From positions 248,001 to 312,000 of the forward strand of contig NZ_JACVTO010000001.1 of NCBI RefSeq assembly GCF_016518545.1: 64,000 bases of DNA, read 5' to 3'. The notes beneath the pieces are model-generated. The model was not told where the DNA came from, did not search any database, and was given only the letters and a program-made list of their open reading frames with translations. Of the stretch, positions 62,948 to 64,000 are shown piece by piece. Made by a program: the position numbers and the translations under genes. How positions within the stretch are numbered: the stretch's first letter is position 1; each line of letters begins with the position of its first letter. The DNA comes from Pseudomonas sp. S30 (GTDB taxonomy: Bacteria > Pseudomonadota > Gammaproteobacteria > Pseudomonadales > Pseudomonadaceae).

Positions 62948-64000
62948 ATGCGGCTGTTCTTGTGCGAGAAGCCATCGCAAGGCAAAGACATTGGTCGAAT
63001 CCTCGGCGCGACGCAGCGCGGTGAAGGCTGTCTCAGCGGCTCCGGCGTCACCGTCACCTGGTGCATCGGCCATCTTGTAGAAGCGGCAGCCCCCGAGGTC
63101 TATGACGCGGCGCTCAAGCGCTGGTCGCTGGAGCAGTTGCCCATCATTCCCCAGCAATGGCGGGTCGAGGTCAAACCGAAGACCGCCACGCAATTCAAGG
63201 TCGTCAAGGCGCTTCTGGCGAAGGCGACCCATCTGGTCATCGCCACCGATGCCGACCGCGAGGGCGAGCTGATCGCCCGCGAGATCATCGAGCTGTGCGG
63301 CTACCGCGGCCACATCGAGCGGCTATGGCTGTCGGCGCTCAACGATGCGTCGATCCGCACCGCGCTCGACAAGCTGCGGCCGTCTTCCGACACGCTGCCG
63401 ATGTACTACTCGGCGCTGGCGCGCTCGCGCGCCGACTGGCTCGTGGGCATGAACCTCAGCCGGCTGTTCACCGTGTTGGGCCGGCAGGCCGGCTACGACG
63501 GCGTGCTGTCCGTCGGCCGCGTCCAGACGCCAACCCTGAAGCTCGTCGTGGACCGCGACCGCGAGATCGCGGCCTTCAAGTCGGTGCCGTTCTGGGCCAT
63601 CGACGTGTCCCTGTCCGCAGGTGGACAGGGTTTCAGCGCGCAGTGGGTTTCGCCCAATCGCTGCACCGACGACGCCGGCCGCTGCCTGCAGCAGCCCATC
63701 GCCCAGCAAGCCGCGCAGCAGATCCGCACTGCGGGCAGCGCCCAAGTGGTATCGGTCGAGACCGAGCGCGTGCGCGAAGGTCCGCCGCTGCTGTTCGACC
63801 TGGGAACGCTTCAGGAGGTTTGTTCCAAGCAGCTTGGGCTGGATGTGCAGGAGACGCTGGAGATCGCCCAGGCCCTGTATGAGACCCATAAAGCCACCAC
63901 GTACCCGCGTTCCGATTCGGGCTACCTGCCCGAAAGCATGTTCGCCGAGGTGCCGACTGTTCTGGACAGCCTGCTCAAGACCGACCCCTCGCTGCGCCCG
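62948..64000 (+). CDS. topB: DNA topoisomerase III, N-terminal part
   Basis: Partial: 351 codons, cut by the window end. Type IA topoisomerase motifs: the Toprim start MRLFLCEKPSQGKDIGRILG, HLVIATDADREGELIAREII (acidic DxDxE set), LARSRADWLVGMNLSRLFTV, SVGRVQTPTLKLVVDRD and, near the end, TYPRSDSGYLPES with the catalytic tyrosine in TYPRSD. It is a standard backbone gene of these ICEs, probably used in replication and transfer. ATG at 62948. Confidence 0.95.
   Translation, partial: MRLFLCEKPSQGKDIGRILGATQRGEGCLSGSGVTVTWCIGHLVEAAAPEVYDAALKRWSLEQLPIIPQQWRVEVKPKTATQFKVVKALLAKATHLVIATDADREGELIAREIIELCGYRGHIERLWLSALNDASIRTALDKLRPSSDTLPMYYSALARSRADWLVGMNLSRLFTVLGRQAGYDGVLSVGRVQTPTLKLVVDRDREIAAFKSVPFWAIDVSLSAGGQGFSAQWVSPNRCTDDAGRCLQQPIAQQAAQQIRTAGSAQVVSVETERVREGPPLLFDLGTLQEVCSKQLGLDVQETLEIAQALYETHKATTYPRSDSGYLPESMFAEVPTVLDSLLKTDPSLRP

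Larger units (their letters stand above)
54047..64000 (+). mobile_element. Integrative conjugative element of the ICEclc/PAGI-2 type, parA/topB end
   Basis: Boundary at the 18-bp tRNA-Gly repeat, then the conserved backbone order of this ICE class at the end opposite the integrase: hypothetical, alpA, parA, small gene, parB, DUF2857, STY4528-type, PFL_4669 family, DUF3158, ssb, topB. The element continues beyond the window, where the integrase, conjugation genes, cargo and the intact tRNA-Gly should lie. No cargo gene is present in this part. Confidence 0.92.

Overview
The window reads as about 54 kb of Pseudomonas chromosome (GC-rich, gene content and order of the P. putida group) followed by the first 10 kb of an integrated ICE of the ICEclc/PAGI-2 type. 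Support for Pseudomonas: the treS-glgE pair, the liuABCD order with an adjacent acyl-CoA ligase, the nirBD / fused nitrate reductase / nasST layout with a kinase-phosphatase, and a DUF6124-like protein. No rRNA, complete tRNA or CRISPR array was seen.

Layout: (1) 1-2673, trehalose/alpha-glucan genes treS (cut by the window edge) and glgE, minus strand. (2) 2812-10528, leucine/isovalerate catabolism: liuABCD, a divergent acyl-CoA ligase, and two matching palindromes between them. (3) 10561-20678, a mixed block: a CI/LexA-like repressor that seems unable to self-cleave, a DUF6124-like gene, an amine/amino-acid oxidation operon (permease, FAD oxidase, cupin, CoA-acylating aldehyde dehydrogenase) facing a PucR regulator, an HxlR/SDR divergent pair, and an RcnB-like secreted protein. 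(4) 20695-33563, nitrate assimilation: nirBD, single-chain nitrate reductase, nasS, nasT, nitrate transporter, and a PP2C/kinase protein. Three leaders here each carry a sigma-54 -24/-12 promoter, a hexaloop hairpin at the predicted +1 and a terminator-like hairpin, as expected of NasT (ANTAR) antitermination. (5) 33771-38703, a TetR-controlled RND efflux pair with two identical-format operators, then a short SDR remnant. (6) 38959-53623, a complete N-methylglutamate pathway for methylamine: amtB, mgsCBA and gmaS on the minus strand; purU, folD and mgdABCD on the plus strand; an XRE-cupin regulator between the arms and an IclR regulator at the end. (7) 54047-64000, ICE: an 18-bp tRNA-Gly 3'-end att repeat, then alpA, parA, a HicA-like gene, parB, DUF2857, STY4528-type replication gene, PFL_4669 family, DUF3158, ssb and topB (cut by the window end).

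How it fits together: blocks 4 and 6 are both nitrogen scavenging. Methylamine (taken up by AmtB) would become gamma-glutamylmethylamide (GmaS), then N-methylglutamate (MgsABC), then glutamate plus a methylene group (MgdABCD), with FolD and PurU clearing the C1 unit as formate. A near-consensus sigma-54 promoter in front of gmaS links this cluster to the same nitrogen control as the nitrate genes.

Most notable non-coding signals: the three NasT-type leaders; AT-rich palindromes around the methylamine divergon, one on the predicted gmaS start site; a candidate replication origin (perfect DnaA box plus iterons) inside the STY4528-type gene; three copies of a CTATCCCC/GGGGATAG palindrome in ICE spacers; and a candidate outward promoter next to the att site. 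All functional statements rest on reading motifs by eye; no searches were run.
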